This document shows positions 7,752 through 14,480 of a stretch of 20,800 nt of DNA, piece by piece. Positions within the stretch are counted from its first letter, which is position 1. Each line of letters opens with the position of its first letter. This stretch comes from Acidobacteriota bacterium. Lineage in GTDB: Bacteria; Acidobacteriota; Vicinamibacteria; Vicinamibacterales; UBA2999. The position numbers were made by a program, and so were the translations under genes. The notes below the pieces were generated by a model that saw only the letters and a program-made list of their open reading frames with translations, ran no database searches and had not been told where the DNA came from. Location of the stretch: contig CANIBQ010000090.1 of the NCBI GenBank assembly GCA_947465645.1, forward strand, positions 1 to 20,800, given 5' to 3'.

Positions 7752-7774
7752 CTATAGTGATTTCACTATAGCAC
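7752..7774. promoter_or_regulatory. Palindromic operator/promoter of the fused TA gene
   Basis: Perfect inverted repeat CTATAGTGA-TT-TCACTATAG at 7752-7771, followed by GCAC so that CTATAGCAC (7766-7774) repeats the half-site found at 8620-8644. Read on the minus strand, the TATAGT nearest the gene is a good -10 element about 13 bases before ATG 7739. An antitoxin bound here would block transcription directly. Confidence 0.65.
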
Positions 7775-7833
7775 GCCGGCATGCGCATTTCGACACCAAA
7801 GCCCTCTGCACGGCCAGCGCCATGTCGGCCGAG

Positions 7834-7976
7834 TCATGGTCCATGCGTTCCGGTTGATCGAGGCCACAGAGCGAGGCCGGCCTTGAGCAGTGCCCGCTCG
7901 GGATGCGGTAGGCCCAGGTCGGCGAAGACGTTGCCACTGCTCTTCACGTAGTCGATGGTCGTCTTTTTCGCGTCAT
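7834..7976 (-). pseudogene. Antitoxin remnant (HTH_37 type), frameshifted and truncated
   Basis: An ATG at 7974-7976 starts MTRK..., then a run of five A (plus-strand T5 at 7964-7968) puts the frame out by one. With a sixth A the reading would become MTRKKTTIDYVKSSGNVFAD, a standard antitoxin N-terminus. The frame then continues LGLPHPERALLKAGLAL and ends at TGA 7834 without the helix-turn-helix. The part that remains resembles residues 130-150 of the fused antitoxin at 7056-7739, so it is a decayed paralogue. It follows the higA stop (7992) by 15 bp. The open portion could still be read from GTG 7947 as a 37-residue peptide, but no ribosome-binding site is evident. Confidence 0.6.
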
Positions 7977-7991
7977 CGTTGGACTGCCTGC

Positions 7992-8306
7992 TCAGCTCGC
8001 GGCCTCTGCTGCCAGCCTTGGGAGTGCCTTGACTCGTGGTCGTCGGCCACGCGCGCGCAGCGCATGCCAGAGATCCCACTTCGCTTGCAGCGTCAGCCAG
8101 ATCTGCGCGTCCCAGCGGGTCAAGCCTTCCAAGAGGAGCGCGGTGTCGGCGCTGACCGCCCGGCGCCCCTTGATGATGGCGTTGAGGCGCTGGAACGGAA
8201 TATTCATCCGGCGGGCGGCCTCGACCTGCGACACACCAAGCGGCTCCAGAAACTCCTTGAGCAGCATTTCGCCGGGATGGGTGGGGGGACGATGAGTCGG
8301 CAGCAT
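7992..8306 (-). CDS. higA: HigA-family antitoxin (XRE DNA-binding)
   Basis: Antitoxin of 104 residues that would neutralise the HigB encoded just upstream and repress their shared operon. The N-terminus THPGEMLLKEFLEPLGVSQ is the hallmark of the HigA/VapI family. The helix-turn-helix spans about residues 25-59 (VSQVEAARRMNIPFQRLNAI, then IKGRRAVSADTALLL). The WLTLQAKWDLW segment is the usual family end, followed by a basic tail of about 20 residues. ATG is at 8304-8306, with GAGGAGG at 8311-8318 overlapping the higB stop (tgaggagg), so the two genes are translationally coupled. Toxin-first order is the normal higBA arrangement. Confidence 0.9.
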   Translation of the reverse strand: MLPTHRPPTHPGEMLLKEFLEPLGVSQVEAARRMNIPFQRLNAIIKGRRAVSADTALLLEGLTRWDAQIWLTLQAKWDLWHALRARGRRPRVKALPRLAAEAAS

Positions 8307-8318
8307 CGCAAATCCTCC

Positions 8319-8609
8319 TCAGTGGTAGTCGGCGCAGCGCACGTCGACGGCGTGTTCTCCCTCGAACCGAAAGATGATCCGATACTGGTCGTTGACCCGA
8401 ATCGCGTGAAAACCGGCCAGCTCATCGACCAACCGGTGGAGCCGATTCCCCGGAGGAATTCGCAGCGCGTCGAGCGTGGTCACCGAGTCGATCTGATCGA
8501 GCTTGCGCTGAATGACCGGCCAGATGGCTCGAGGCATCCGCCGAGCGGATTTGCTGTTGACGCCGTTCCAGATGTCCTTGGTCGTGTCGTCGGCGAACGA
8601 CCGGATCAT
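8319..8609 (-). CDS. higB: HigB/RelE-like toxin
   Basis: Ribosome-dependent mRNA interferase toxin of 96 residues, the usual length for the HigB (PF05015-like) family. Recognised from MIRSFADDTTKDIWNG at the start, RKLDQIDSVTTLDALRIPPG in the middle, and YRIIFRFEGEHAVDVRCADY with a final His at the end. The start is ATG at 8607-8609; a longer reading through 8732 crosses the palindrome and lacks family similarity. There is no Shine-Dalgarno; the palindrome at 8620-8644 ends 11 bases before the start, so the message is likely leaderless. It forms an operon with higA (9 bp between stop and next ATG). Confidence 0.9.
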   Translation of the reverse strand: MIRSFADDTTKDIWNGVNSKSARRMPRAIWPVIQRKLDQIDSVTTLDALRIPPGNRLHRLVDELAGFHAIRVNDQYRIIFRFEGEHAVDVRCADYH

Positions 8610-8619
8610 GTGCAGACTA

Positions 8620-8644
8620 CTATAGCACACGTAGCGTGCTATAG
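8620..8644. promoter_or_regulatory. Palindromic operator/promoter of higBA
   Basis: Inverted repeat CTATAGCAC (8620-8628) and GTGCTATAG (8636-8644) around a 7-bp spacer. The minus-strand TATAGT is a plausible -10 box placing the transcript start next to the higB ATG. The stop codon of the XRE gene (8620-8622) lies within the left arm. The CTATAGCAC half-site also occurs at 7766-7774. Confidence 0.65.
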
Positions 8645-8913
8645 GCCGATGCCGACCTCGGCGTGGCTGCCTCCGCCGCCGTTCTGCGACGGCGTGCTCC
8701 CCTTCCGCGCGATGCCTTCGAGACAGCCGCACTCGCTTCCACCGTGCGCGCCCCGACGAGTTGCAACCGCAGGACCTGCTTCCAGAGCACCGGCGATGGT
8801 GTCCTCTTCCGCGACTCCCACTGATAGATAACAGCTTTGCCAGCGGCGCCGATGCGTCGGGCCAGGCCGTCTTGCGTGAATCGGAGCCGACGCAGCTCGC
8901 GAAGCGCGTTCAT
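8620..8913 (-). CDS. XRE-family helix-turn-helix protein
   Basis: Small DNA-binding protein of 97 residues if started at ATG 8911-8913. Residues 1-51 are a helix-turn-helix of the XRE/Cro type (MNALRELRRLRFTQDGLARR, then IGAAGKAVIYQWESRKRTPS). The rest is basic and Ala-rich (GRGARRRRTAAEAAT) and may be poorly structured. A start at 8970 would add 19 residues, but that ATG lies inside the hairpin at 8953-8983, so I prefer the internal one; the ribosome-binding site is weak in both cases. It is the island gene nearest to tRNA-Arg and lies directly upstream of higBA. It could regulate the island or be an orphan antitoxin. Confidence 0.65.
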   Translation of the reverse strand: MNALRELRRLRFTQDGLARRIGAAGKAVIYQWESRKRTPSPVLWKQVLRLQLVGARTVEASAAVSKASRGRGARRRRTAAEAATPRSASAYSTLRVL

Positions 8914-8952
8914 CGCTGCGCACACGATGCCATTCCTCGCGGCGGTCGTAAA

Positions 8953-8983
8953 GCGACCTCCGGCCTCCATGACCGGAGGTCGC
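8953..8983. repeat. Perfect 11-bp stem hairpin upstream of the XRE gene
   Basis: GCGACCTCCGG at 8953-8963 pairs with CCGGAGGTCGC at 8973-8983 over a 9-base loop. On the minus strand it is followed by TTTA only, so it is a weak terminator candidate. It would separate tRNA-Arg(TCT) transcription (minus strand) from the island genes. Confidence 0.5.
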
Positions 8984-9068
8984 CCTTTCGCTGATGACTC
9001 AGATGTCGCCTGATTCTGAATGTCGTGAATTAGGCGCAGAATTGATGATCGCGAATTCGCAGGGAATG

Positions 9069-9145
9069 TGGCGCGCCCGGAAGGACTCGAACCTTCGACC
9101 CCCGGCTTAGAAGGCCGGTGCTCTATCCAACTGAGCTACGGGCGC
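9069..9145 (-). tRNA. tRNA-Arg(TCT)
   Basis: Intact cloverleaf on the minus strand with acceptor GCGCCCG/CGGGCGC, discriminator G and encoded CCA (9069-9071). The anticodon stem is CCGGC/GCCGG around loop CTTCTAA, giving anticodon TCT, which reads AGA. The T-arm is GAAGG-TTCGAGT-CCTTC. A TACAAT -10-like box lies upstream (plus-strand 9156-9161). Its 3' half is copied at 6840-6885. A palindrome GCGAATTCGC (9051-9060) lies nine bases beyond the CCA. Confidence 0.95.
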
Positions 9146-9183
9146 GTGAAGCGCCATTGTAGCGAAGCCGCGACGAAGACAGT

Positions 9184-9540
9184 TCAGCCGTGGGCGGTGC
9201 CCGGTGCGGGGGCCAGGATAACGAGGACAAGAAGCCGGCCCTGGCCGGTGTTGCGCACGCCGTGCGGGACGCCCTCGGGCGCCACCAGCAGATCGCCCGC
9301 TTTCATGGGCAAATCGCGCCCTTCGAGCAGGAAGACCCCTTCGCCTTCCACGACCTGATACACCTTGTCCATGCCCGCGTGCGCGTGCAGGGCATGCGCC
9401 TGCCCCGGCTCGAACGCGTTCAGCCCCACCAGGAGCCGCGACGACTCGAAAATCGTGGACTTGCCCATCTTGTCCGCCCGCCAGACGGCGTGCTCGGACG
9501 GACGGACGACCGTTGGGTGGTCGAGCTGCCGATCTTCCAT
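9184..9540 (-). CDS. Small single-domain cupin protein
   Basis: Protein of 118 residues with one cupin barrel (PF07883-like). Cupin motif 1 is GQAHALHAHAGMDKVYQVVE, where H52 and H54 are metal ligands and the usual Glu is replaced by Asp58. Motif 2 is GDLLVAPEGVPHGVRN with H93 and N97. A metal site is therefore likely. Such stand-alone cupins may be sugar isomerases, dioxygenases or binding proteins, and no substrate can be named. No signal peptide, so cytoplasmic. Start ATG at 9538-9540; Met25 is a less likely alternative. The stop lies 39 bp upstream of the tRNA-Arg gene on the same strand. Confidence 0.85.
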   Translation of the reverse strand: MEDRQLDHPTVVRPSEHAVWRADKMGKSTIFESSRLLVGLNAFEPGQAHALHAHAGMDKVYQVVEGEGVFLLEGRDLPMKAGDLLVAPEGVPHGVRNTGQGRLLVLVILAPAPGTAHG

Positions 9541-9574
9541 GCCTGGATACCTCAGGTGGGTAGTTTTTCACCAT

Positions 9575-9621
9575 TTGCCCCTCAGGAGGGCAACGATCGT
9601 GGTCCTACAACCCTTTGTAGG
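9575..9621. repeat. Two short hairpins in the cupin / diguanylate cyclase gap
   Basis: TTGCCC-ctcagga-GGGCAA at 9575-9593 and CCTACAA-ccct-TTGTAGG at 9604-9621, in the divergent 9541-9689 region. They may be operators or leader structures of either gene. No known c-di-GMP riboswitch core was recognised. Confidence 0.4.
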
Positions 9622-9689
9622 CCATCAGTTTCCGACATTTTCCGGCACATCGTTTGAACTCATACCTCAGCGAGCATGTGGTTGACCCG

Positions 9690-10652
9690 ATGAGGATGCG
9701 AAAAACTGCCGTGCATGTCGATCCGCCGGAAACCGGCGCCGCCCCAGAACCCGTCGCGCCGGAGACGCGGTCCGAGCTCCACCAGTGGGTCCACGAGCGG
9801 CTCCACGTGTCGGGCTCCCAGGAGCAATCGCTGCTCGAGGCGATCGACGGGGTGTTCCTCCAGCACGAACGCAACTGGCAGCAGTCGAAGCAGGAAGCCA
9901 TTCGCGCCGTCTCCGCCGGCTTCACCGAGCGGATCAACAAGATGCGGGAGGAGCTGTCGGCGAAAGACGCCACCGTCAGCAGCATCTCCAGATACTTCGA
10001 GGATCTCGTCGCCGACCTCACCGACCGGGTGCATCGCGACCCGAAGACCCGGCTGATGAACTTCCGCCGCTTCGTCGAGCAGCTCGAGGCGTTTCTCGCG
10101 CTCGAGCAGCGCGGCCAGTGGTGCGCGGTCGGCCTCGTCGACATCACCTCGTTCAAGTGGTACAACGACACGCTCGGCCACGCCGTCGGCGACAAGATTA
10201 TCGACCGCGTGGCGCGGATCCTGCGCGAGCAGATCCGGTCCGAAGACCTGATCGCCCAGGAATACCCCGACCAGCGCGGAGGCCAGGAGCTGCACGCGCG
10301 CTTCGGCGGCGACGAATTCTGCTTCCTGATTCCCGACCTCGATGAGTTCAGCGGAGCCTGGGTGATTGCCGAACGCTTCCGCGAGGCGGTCGAGCGCTTC
10401 GACTGGGTCTCCGAAGACCCGCGTCTCATCGAGAAACCGGTCCACGTCGACGTCGGCGTCGTCTGCCTGAACCTCGGATCGGTCAACGAGCGGCGCGCCA
10501 TCGCACGGCAAATCGCCCACGACCTGCTCGGACTCGCCGACAAGTTGATGTACGAAGCGAAGGCCGATGGCTCCAGCGAGATCCACCCGGTGCGGGTCAA
10601 GATCGACGCCGGTGAGCTGGTGGAGATGTCGGCGGACGAGCATCCCGAATAG
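9690..10652 (+). CDS. Soluble diguanylate cyclase (GGDEF domain)
   Basis: Makes cyclic di-GMP from two GTP. With ATG 9690 as start it has 320 residues; TTG 9654 and ATG 9696 are alternatives and no start has a convincing ribosome-binding site. Residues 1 to about 105 are a helical, probably coiled-coil N-terminal region (GSQEQSLLEAIDGVFLQHER, then NWQQSKQEAIRAV) with no membrane segment and no recognised sensor fold. The GGDEF domain follows, opening with HRDPKTRLMNFRRF and keeping DITSFKWYNDTLGHAVGD. The active-site signature ARFGGDEF is complete (GGDEF at 206-210), so activity is expected. An inhibitory-site-like RSED lies at 183-186, but about 14 extra residues (QEYPDQRGGQELHA) separate it from GGDEF compared with the canonical spacing. 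It is divergent from the cupin gene. Confidence 0.88.
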   Translation: MRMRKTAVHVDPPETGAAPEPVAPETRSELHQWVHERLHVSGSQEQSLLEAIDGVFLQHERNWQQSKQEAIRAVSAGFTERINKMREELSAKDATVSSISRYFEDLVADLTDRVHRDPKTRLMNFRRFVEQLEAFLALEQRGQWCAVGLVDITSFKWYNDTLGHAVGDKIIDRVARILREQIRSEDLIAQEYPDQRGGQELHARFGGDEFCFLIPDLDEFSGAWVIAERFREAVERFDWVSEDPRLIEKPVHVDVGVVCLNLGSVNERRAIARQIAHDLLGLADKLMYEAKADGSSEIHPVRVKIDAGELVEMSADEHPE

Positions 10653-10762
10653 TTGTCGGTTGCCAGTTGTCAGTTGTCAGAAGGCAACGAGGCAGCTCGA
10701 CGCCTCCGGGCTGACAACTGGCAGCCGACAACCGACAACTGGCAACTGACAACTGGCAACTG
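10651..10762. repeat. Inverted-repeat cluster of TTGTCAGTTGCCAG-like units
   Basis: The left arm 10651-10680 pairs with 10711-10740 (about 26 of 30 positions), and a further direct copy follows at 10737-10762. The unit is a variation on gttgtcagttgccag. It starts at the stop codon of the diguanylate cyclase gene and ends just before the tRNA-His promoter region. It could form a large hairpin and act as a transcript end, but it looks more like a dispersed intergenic repeat. Confidence 0.7.
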
Positions 10763-10786
10763 ATACACTGGGCTTTCAACTCAAAT

Positions 10787-10862
10787 GGTGGGTGTAGCTC
10801 AGGGGTAGAGCGCCGGATTGTGGTTCCGGAAGTCGCGGGTTCGAAACCCGTCACCCACCCCA
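10787..10862 (+). tRNA. tRNA-His(GTG)
   Basis: Cloverleaf with acceptor GTGGGTG/CACCCAC plus the diagnostic extra G at -1 (10787) paired with C73. The anticodon stem is CCGGA/TCCGG around TTGTGGT, giving GTG. The CCA is encoded (10860-10862). A TACACT -10-like box lies at 10764-10769. Confidence 0.95.
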
Positions 10863-10874
10863 CTCGTCACAAGG

Positions 10875-10900
10875 CCCGGTTGACACCGGGTTTTCTTGTT
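10875..10900 (+). terminator. Rho-independent terminator after tRNA-His
   Basis: Stem CCCGGT (10875-10880) and ACCGGG (10885-10890) with loop TGAC, followed directly by TTTTCTTGTT. It begins 12 bases after the tRNA CCA. Confidence 0.8.
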
Positions 10901-11018
10901 CTCACCGCCCTCGCGCGACATGGACGCCGAGACCCTGATTCGGCGTCGTGGCCCTGCGTTTGCAATTTTGTTCCAAAACCAAGCGAAATCGTTCGCATCC
11001 GATACAGGAGCCACGTGC

Positions 11019-11546
11019 ATGGCAATGCAGACTATCGAGGAGCTTTTCGAACACGAACTGAAGGACATCTATTCCGCGGAACATTCGCTGCTCGACGCGC
11101 TGGAACAGATGGCCGGCGAAAGCTCTGACCGCGAAATCAGGAAGGCCTTCACCCAGCATCGCAAGGAGACGCAGGGACAAATCAAGCGACTCGAGAAGAT
11201 CTTCAAGTCCATGGGCGAGAAGCCTAAAGCCGAGACGTGCCAGGGCGTGGAAGGGCTGATCAAGGAGAAGAAGGCCTTCATCCGGAAGAAGCCCTCGAAA
11301 GAACTGCTGGAGTACTACAACATCGGCGCGGGGCAGAAGACCGAGCGGTATGAAATCACTGCCTACGAGAACCTGATCGACATGGCCGACAAGCTCGGCA
11401 TGGCCGAGACGGTCGGACTGCTCGAACAGACGCTGCAGGAGGAAGAAGCGGCCCTGAACAAGCTCAAGATGATTGCCTCGGAATTCGACGTCACCGAGGA
11501 GACGGACGAAGAGGAAGCTGGGAAACAATCCCCTTCGAGACGTTGA
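11019..11546 (+). CDS. YciE/YciF-type ferritin-like protein (DUF892)
   Basis: Protein of 175 residues in the DUF892 (PF05974) four-helix-bundle family, associated with stress responses and related to ferritins. The start ATG 11019 has AGGAG at 11006-11010 with eight bases of spacing and gives the family N-terminus MAMQTIEELFEHELKDIYSA. Conserved acidic and histidine positions of the helices are present: ELKDIYSAEH near residues 13-22, HRKETQGQIKRLE, then AGQKTERYEITAYENLIDMA and LLEQTLQEEEAA. These could bind a di-metal site. The tail is acidic. Iron storage or redox function is not proven for the family. It stands alone after tRNA-His. Confidence 0.9.
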   Translation: MAMQTIEELFEHELKDIYSAEHSLLDALEQMAGESSDREIRKAFTQHRKETQGQIKRLEKIFKSMGEKPKAETCQGVEGLIKEKKAFIRKKPSKELLEYYNIGAGQKTERYEITAYENLIDMADKLGMAETVGLLEQTLQEEEAALNKLKMIASEFDVTEETDEEEAGKQSPSRR

Positions 11547-11652
11547 TACATCCCCGTCACAAATGTTGCACGCGACGCGGCTGGCGACACGAATGTCGCC
11601 GGCCGCGCGCGGCCACGCTTGCTACAATACATGGCTGAGATGAGTGACTGCC

Positions 11653-11922
11653 ATGGCCAAAAAAAGTTCTGACGCCCCTACCCAGAATCGCCGCGCCACA
11701 GCACCCCGCCGTGCCACAGCACCCCGGCGGGCAACCACATCCGCTCCTGTCGTGACCACCAGCAACGACATCACGGCAGCGGCTCACGCCGGACCGTCGG
11801 CTGATGAGATCGCGCATGAAGCGTACCTCCGCTACCTCAGCCGTGGCGGCGGCGACGGCCAGGATTTCGACGACTGGCTCGCGGCCGAGCGCGACCTGAA
11901 GAAGCGCAAGAACGGCGAATAA
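11653..11922 (+). CDS. DUF2934 protein with basic repeat N-terminus
   Basis: Small protein of 89 residues. The C-terminal 45 residues (ADEIAHEAYLRYLSRGGG, then DFDDWLAAERDLKKR) match the DUF2934 family, whose function is unknown. The N-terminus is low-complexity and basic, with the near-perfect repeat RRATAPRRATAPRRAT (about residues 14-29), reminiscent of histone-H1-like or AT-hook tails; nucleic-acid binding is a guess. Start ATG 11653 is preferred; GTG 11644 would add three residues. A TACAAT box lies at 11623-11628. The upstream 11547-11652 gap has only a GC-rich inverted repeat (ggccgcgcgcggcc, 11601-11614). Confidence 0.75.
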   Translation: MAKKSSDAPTQNRRATAPRRATAPRRATTSAPVVTTSNDITAAAHAGPSADEIAHEAYLRYLSRGGGDGQDFDDWLAAERDLKKRKNGE

Positions 11923-12002
11923 TCCTCCCGGGCGCGGGAGAGCACACGTGCCGCGTGATCTGAAGGTGTTCTGGCCTCCTCGGCCCGGGTCGGGACGGGC
12001 CA

Positions 12003-12146
12003 GGCTCGCCGCCGCCCCGTTCTACCAGCGCGCGCGCCAGCGACTTTGCGGGGGTGTCGACGCCGCTGACGTGGGACGAAGTGGACGAAGGCGTATCGCC
12101 GAAGGATTTCACGATCCGGAATTTCGCCCGCGTTGAAACCACCTAA
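12003..12146 (+). pseudogene. Remnant of LigD-type DNA polymerase/primase domain (C-terminal end)
   Basis: In the frame ending at TAA 12144-12146 the sequence reads FAGVSTPLTWDEVDEGVSPK followed by DFTIRNFARVE. That is the usual end of the polymerase domain of LigD, the non-homologous end-joining ligase (VSTPLxWDEV...xxFTIR). Only about 45 codons remain. The preceding RSTSARA resembles the YSTRARP that normally comes before, but nothing upstream is open or recognisable, so the rest of the gene has been lost. The remnant overlaps the last four bases of the TonB receptor gene on the other strand. There is no start codon or ribosome-binding site. The rest of the 11923-12142 gap shows no gene. 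Confidence 0.55.
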
Positions 12147-14284
12147 AACCTGAAGCGGGCCTCTCCGAGAATCTGCCGCTTGTTGATGTCGCCGAAGATG
12201 TGCTGCTGCACTTCGGTGTTGCCGAAGTTCGTCACCTTGATGCTCGTCGTCAGCCGCTCGTCGAGCCAGCGGACGCCGAACCCTCCGTTGACGACGGTGA
12301 AGGCTTCGGTGATGCCCGCAAATCGCGCGTCGAGCACGTCCTGCCAGTAGGCCTCGTCGGTGTAGCTCACCCCGAGGTTGCCGAGGAAGCGGCTGTAGCT
12401 GAAATTGAATCCGGCGTTGTACTTGTTTTTCGCGGGCCAGTTGATGTCGTTGATGGAGGTGCCGGCGGGGAGCCGTTCCGCGATCGGCATGGCCGCGTAG
12501 GAGTAGTTCGCGAACACGTTGAGGTATTGATTCACCGCGGCGTCGACGCCCAGCTCGAGGCCCTTGTCCTTGATGACGCCCAGGTTGAGGTACGTGAAGC
12601 GCGACGGCAGCACGACCGGCGGGTTGAGGGCCGCGAGAATGCCAAGCACGGCGGGCGGCAGCGGCCATCCGGGCGGAGGGTTCGCCGGGGTGTAGGCGCC
12701 CACGGGCGTGAAGTAGATGCCGTCGTTCGTCCTGTTCCAGTAGACGGCCGCGCTCACCGTCGCGCGGTTGCGGATGACGCCTGTGTATCCGACTTCATAG
12801 GCGGTCATCGTCTCCTGCTTGAGCTCGGCGTTGCCATTCGCCCGGATGGGAAATATGTATCGCGCCAGGTTCGGGGACAGGGCGCTGAGATTGACCTCGT
12901 TGAGGATGGTCGTGCCAATGTTGTTGTTGATGAAGGAAGGCGAGCGGAAGGCGCGGTTGTACGACACTCGGAAGGTCTGCGCCGCGTCCGGCTTCATCAT
13001 GAATGTCGTGCGGGGCGAAAACACCGCGTTGTCGATCGACGAGAACTTGTCGACGCGGCCTCCGACCACCCAGCGGAAGTGATCGCTGAGGAAGACTTCG
13101 TCCTGGAGGTACGCGCCGCCCTCGTTGCGGTCGTCCCCGTTGGGCGCGATCGAGATGTCGAACTTGTTGTGGCGGAAATTTCCGCCGTAGCTGAAGACGT
13201 TCCTCGTCCCGACCGCTTTGACGTCGTTGGCCTCCACGTCGAAGGTCTTGGTGTTGAAATCGAGCGGCAATGGTCTGCCGTCTGTGCCGAACGCCAGCAG
13301 GTTCGCGGCGTTGCCGTCGAGCAGGTTCGTGAAGAACGCGACCCGGCGGCCGCCCTTCTGGTACTTCGCCGACATGTAGGTCATCCGCGAATCGCTGGCG
13401 ATGTTGAACGGGCCGATGCCGGTGTGAATCAGCCCCTGTGTGCCCGCCACCCCGCCGCTGAGCGTCACCGTCCCCCCCGACGCGATGTCGTAGTCGACGC
13501 GCGCATCGAACTTGGGCTGCCTGGTGCCCTCGTTGACGAACGTGGGATACGGGGTCCTGAAGACGTTGGCAATCGTCCCGGTCGGGCGCGGCAGCGGATC
13601 CTGCGTGACGTAGCCGGCCGAGAGCTTGTAGGCCCAGTTCGCATCGACGGCCCGCGCATGCGAGGCGTTGACGTAGAACGTTGAACCCGCGCTCATGTCG
13701 CGTCCCGTGACGTTGCGATCGAAGGTGCCGACGCCGATCGTCAACTGGTTGCCGCGCTGTGCGGCCAGCTCCCGCGGCGACTTCGTCAGGATGTTCACGA
13801 CGCCGCTCATGGCGTTGGCGCCCCAGACGGCCGACGCCGGCCCGCGGATCACCTCGATCTGGCGAATCTCGTCGGGATTGGTGGGCACCAGGTCCCACAT
13901 CACCATCCCGAAGAAATCCAAGTAGACGCTGCGGCCGTCCACCAGGGCCAGTTGTGATGTCGAGAGCGTGGACGTGGCGCCGCGGCTCGTCAGGTTCACG
14001 TCGCGCGCCGAGACCTGCATCACGTTCATCCCGGGGACGGCGCGCAGCAGATCCCCGATGTTCGTCGCCGGGGAATTCTGAATCGCCTCCGACGTGACGA
14101 TGCTCACGGTTGCCGGTGCGTTGACGAGCGCCCCCTCCGACTTGGAGGCCGTGACGACGACTTGTTCCTCGTACGTCGTCACAGGCGCGTCGGGATCCTG
14201 CGGGGTCTGGGGGTCTGCTTGCTGCGCGTACGCGGGCACCGCGAGTATGAAGACCAACAGGCCAGGAAAGAGATGTCGATTCAT
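12143..14284 (-). CDS. TonB-dependent outer-membrane receptor
   Basis: Active-transport receptor of 713 residues. The start ATG at 14282-14284 gives a clean signal peptide (MNRHLFPGLLVFILAVPAYA, cut before QQ); ATG 14293 is possible. A longer frame reaching 14857 runs over tRNA-Arg(TCG) and is rejected. A TonB-box-like EEQVVVTAS precedes the plug domain (about residues 35-150; TNIGDLLRAVPGMNV, then QLALVDGRSVYLDF and IEVIRGPASAVWGANAMSGV with VNILTKSP). The remaining residues form the 22-strand barrel, ending in the terminal Phe of ARFRF, the usual barrel-assembly signal. The plug most resembles siderophore/vitamin/colicin receptors; no carboxypeptidase-regulatory domain precedes it. Substrate unknown: no adjacent transport or polysaccharide genes help. 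Confidence 0.92.
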   Translation of the reverse strand: MNRHLFPGLLVFILAVPAYAQQADPQTPQDPDAPVTTYEEQVVVTASKSEGALVNAPATVSIVTSEAIQNSPATNIGDLLRAVPGMNVMQVSARDVNLTSRGATSTLSTSQLALVDGRSVYLDFFGMVMWDLVPTNPDEIRQIEVIRGPASAVWGANAMSGVVNILTKSPRELAAQRGNQLTIGVGTFDRNVTGRDMSAGSTFYVNASHARAVDANWAYKLSAGYVTQDPLPRPTGTIANVFRTPYPTFVNEGTRQPKFDARVDYDIASGGTVTLSGGVAGTQGLIHTGIGPFNIASDSRMTYMSAKYQKGGRRVAFFTNLLDGNAANLLAFGTDGRPLPLDFNTKTFDVEANDVKAVGTRNVFSYGGNFRHNKFDISIAPNGDDRNEGGAYLQDEVFLSDHFRWVVGGRVDKFSSIDNAVFSPRTTFMMKPDAAQTFRVSYNRAFRSPSFINNNIGTTILNEVNLSALSPNLARYIFPIRANGNAELKQETMTAYEVGYTGVIRNRATVSAAVYWNRTNDGIYFTPVGAYTPANPPPGWPLPPAVLGILAALNPPVVLPSRFTYLNLGVIKDKGLELGVDAAVNQYLNVFANYSYAAMPIAERLPAGTSINDINWPAKNKYNAGFNFSYSRFLGNLGVSYTDEAYWQDVLDARFAGITEAFTVVNGGFGVRWLDERLTTSIKVTNFGNTEVQQHIFGDINKRQILGEARFRF

Positions 14285-14355
14285 GGGACGCATTGTGAGG
14301 CCACACCCGGGCCTGCGCAAGTCCGCCGATCCTGCGTGGTAACATTTTGCCCGCA

Positions 14356-14433
<78 letters not shown>

Positions 14434-14480
14434 CTCGACTCGCCTCGCTCGCTCGTGGCAAGCCAGCCGGCTGCAAGAAT

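Noticed and set aside
9541..9689. A c-di-GMP riboswitch before the GGDEF gene
   Set aside because: Two hairpins are present, but no GEMM-type core was recognised.
9660..10643. A 327-codon minus-strand ORF
   Set aside because: Antisense shadow of the diguanylate cyclase.
10651..10762. CRISPR array
   Set aside because: Units are inverted as well as direct, abut without spacers of constant length, and no cas genes are near.
12200..13684. A 494-codon plus-strand ORF
   Set aside because: It is the antisense shadow of the TonB receptor; Arg/Val-rich with no family features.
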